DNA of 64,000 bases from an archaeon. Its GTDB lineage: Archaea > Iainarchaeota > Iainarchaeia > Iainarchaeales > CSSED10-239. The position numbers and the translations under genes are program-made. Positions within the stretch are counted from its first letter, which is position 1; each line of letters opens with the position of its first letter. Positions 63,438-64,000 of the stretch are shown here, one piece after another. Where the stretch lies: NCBI GenBank assembly GCA_023230325.1, contig JALNXN010000005.1, positions 1 to 64,000 on the forward strand. The letters run 5' to 3'. The notes under the pieces were generated by a model that did not search any database, was not told the DNA's origin, and was given only the letters and a program-made list of their open reading frames with translations.

Positions 63438-64000
63438 TTATTCTTCAGTTTTAATGACAACATTGCCATGAGTAACGTTATTAATCTCAGAAACCAATTG
63501 ATTTTTCATTCCTGAAGGAATCTTTATCTTTGCAACAAGTCCTCCTGAAGCTAACCATTTTTGATCAACAATCTCATATTTATAGATTACTGATGAAGCT
63601 TTTCCTGCATATGTACCAGGAATCTCAATAGCCACAACAATTTTATCTAAAGAGATTGGCATGATTTTTGTTAAAGCTTTTAAGATTTCTGCAATTTCTC
63701 TGTCTCTTGGAACATTTAAATTTATTTTTATCTTTAATTCTTCAAAGGCATTAATAAATCTTTGTTCAGGAATTGGTGTTTTGTTTTTTGGATCATGTGC
63801 ATTTTTTGTAAAAAAAGAAATTATATCATTTCTTCTTTTCTCAACCATCTCTTGTCTTTGAGCAGTTGTTAATTGCACATCTCCTGACAAAATTATTTCT
63901 TTTGCAATTGTTGTAAAGTCTTCTGTTTCAAAGACAGTTTTTAGAACTTCTTTTGAAGCCTCATCTCCTTTCTTTGCATCAGAGTAGATTGCTTCATAAG
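63438..64000 (-). CDS. SBDS ribosome-maturation protein, N-terminus outside the window
   Basis: An SBDS/Sdo1-family protein that acts with EF2-like factors in large-subunit maturation. The frame is open to base 64000: upstream of the ATG at 63890 it reads AIYSDAKKGDEASKEVLKTV and on to EIILSGDVQLTTAQRQEMVE, the middle-domain signature, so 63890 is not the true start. The C-terminal domain (VAIEIPGTYAGKASSVIYKY) is complete. It heads the exosome superoperon, its typical place. Confidence 0.95.
   Translation of the reverse strand, partial: YEAIYSDAKKGDEASKEVLKTVFETEDFTTIAKEIILSGDVQLTTAQRQEMVEKRRNDIISFFTKNAHDPKNKTPIPEQRFINAFEELKIKINLNVPRDREIAEILKALTKIMPISLDKIVVAIEIPGTYAGKASSVIYKYEIVDQKWLASGGLVAKIKIPSGMKNQLVSEINNVTHGNVVIKTEE

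Overview
The window is a very AT-rich, gene-dense archaeal chromosome segment. The archaeal signature genes include a histone, PCNA, RfcL, family B DNA polymerase, aIF5A, aEF1-beta, LonB, ABCE1, the exosome (Rrp4/Rrp41/Rrp42), SBDS, RpoP, prefoldin beta, Pcc1, SecE and Sec61-beta. Very short intergenic gaps, ATGA overlaps between genes, a CspA-type cold-shock protein, a form II-like RuBisCO and many short orphan membrane proteins point to a small-genome DPANN-type archaeon (Woesearchaeota/Pacearchaeota-like). That placement is inference; no rRNA gene is present to prove it. Many start codons are preceded by a GGTGA or GTGAT ribosome-binding site, and this was used to correct several starts.

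Layout. 1-6.5 kb: surface-glycan genes (asparagine synthetase, GT2, DUF4422 transferase, FkbM methyltransferase, Wzx-type flippase), with a cold-shock gene and a decayed transposase-like remnant between them. 6.7-7.6 kb: an unknown gene broken by two frameshifts. 7.7-15.8 kb: a surface-assembly locus with a giant duplicated DUF2341 adhesin, a membrane protein, two pilin-like proteins, a coiled-coil protein and a type II/IV secretion ATPase, but no TadC-type platform gene; Sec61-beta lies in it on the other strand. 15.9-20.3 kb: orphan membrane proteins and methionine aminopeptidase. 20.4-22.7 kb: ftsZ-secE-spt5-rpl11. 22.9-27.7 kb: ribose-1,5-bisphosphate isomerase, DNA polymerase B, a membrane protein and aIF5A. 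27.8-32.9 kb: metG, pheT, pheS. 33-43.6 kb: metallo-beta-lactamase hydrolases, LonB, PCNA, a kinase/dCMP-deaminase fusion, thymidylate kinase, RfcL, ABCE1. 43.6-46.8 kb: a four-gene pilin-like operon and a 408-residue protein made of about 28 short repeats. 47-50.7 kb: aEF1-beta, a zinc-ribbon protein, tRNA-Arg(TCG), a hydrolase, a winged-helix-like protein, histone and a PHP phosphoesterase. 50.7-54.3 kb: sufCBDU. 54.5-58.4 kb: a small kinase, RuBisCO and a split Kef-type antiporter. 58.5-64 kb: an HTH protein and the classic archaeal exosome superoperon.

How the genes work together. RuBisCO (55-56 kb) and ribose-1,5-bisphosphate isomerase (23 kb) are two of the three enzymes of the archaeal AMP salvage pathway to 3-phosphoglycerate; AMP phosphorylase is not in the window. 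PolB (with a C-terminal PIP-like motif), PCNA, RfcL, thymidylate kinase and the dCMP-deaminase fusion make a scattered replication and dTTP set. The two pilin-like clusters, the ATPase and the glycan genes suggest a decorated cell surface suited to cell contact.

The most unusual items are the 9-10-residue repeat protein (45.6-46.8 kb), the platform-less pilin/adhesin locus, a 21-bp tandem array of TATA-like boxes before aIF5A, a polymerase motif A with His in the steric-gate position, a pair of operator-like palindromes before metG, and the general abundance of short AT-rich tandem repeats in intergenic gaps.
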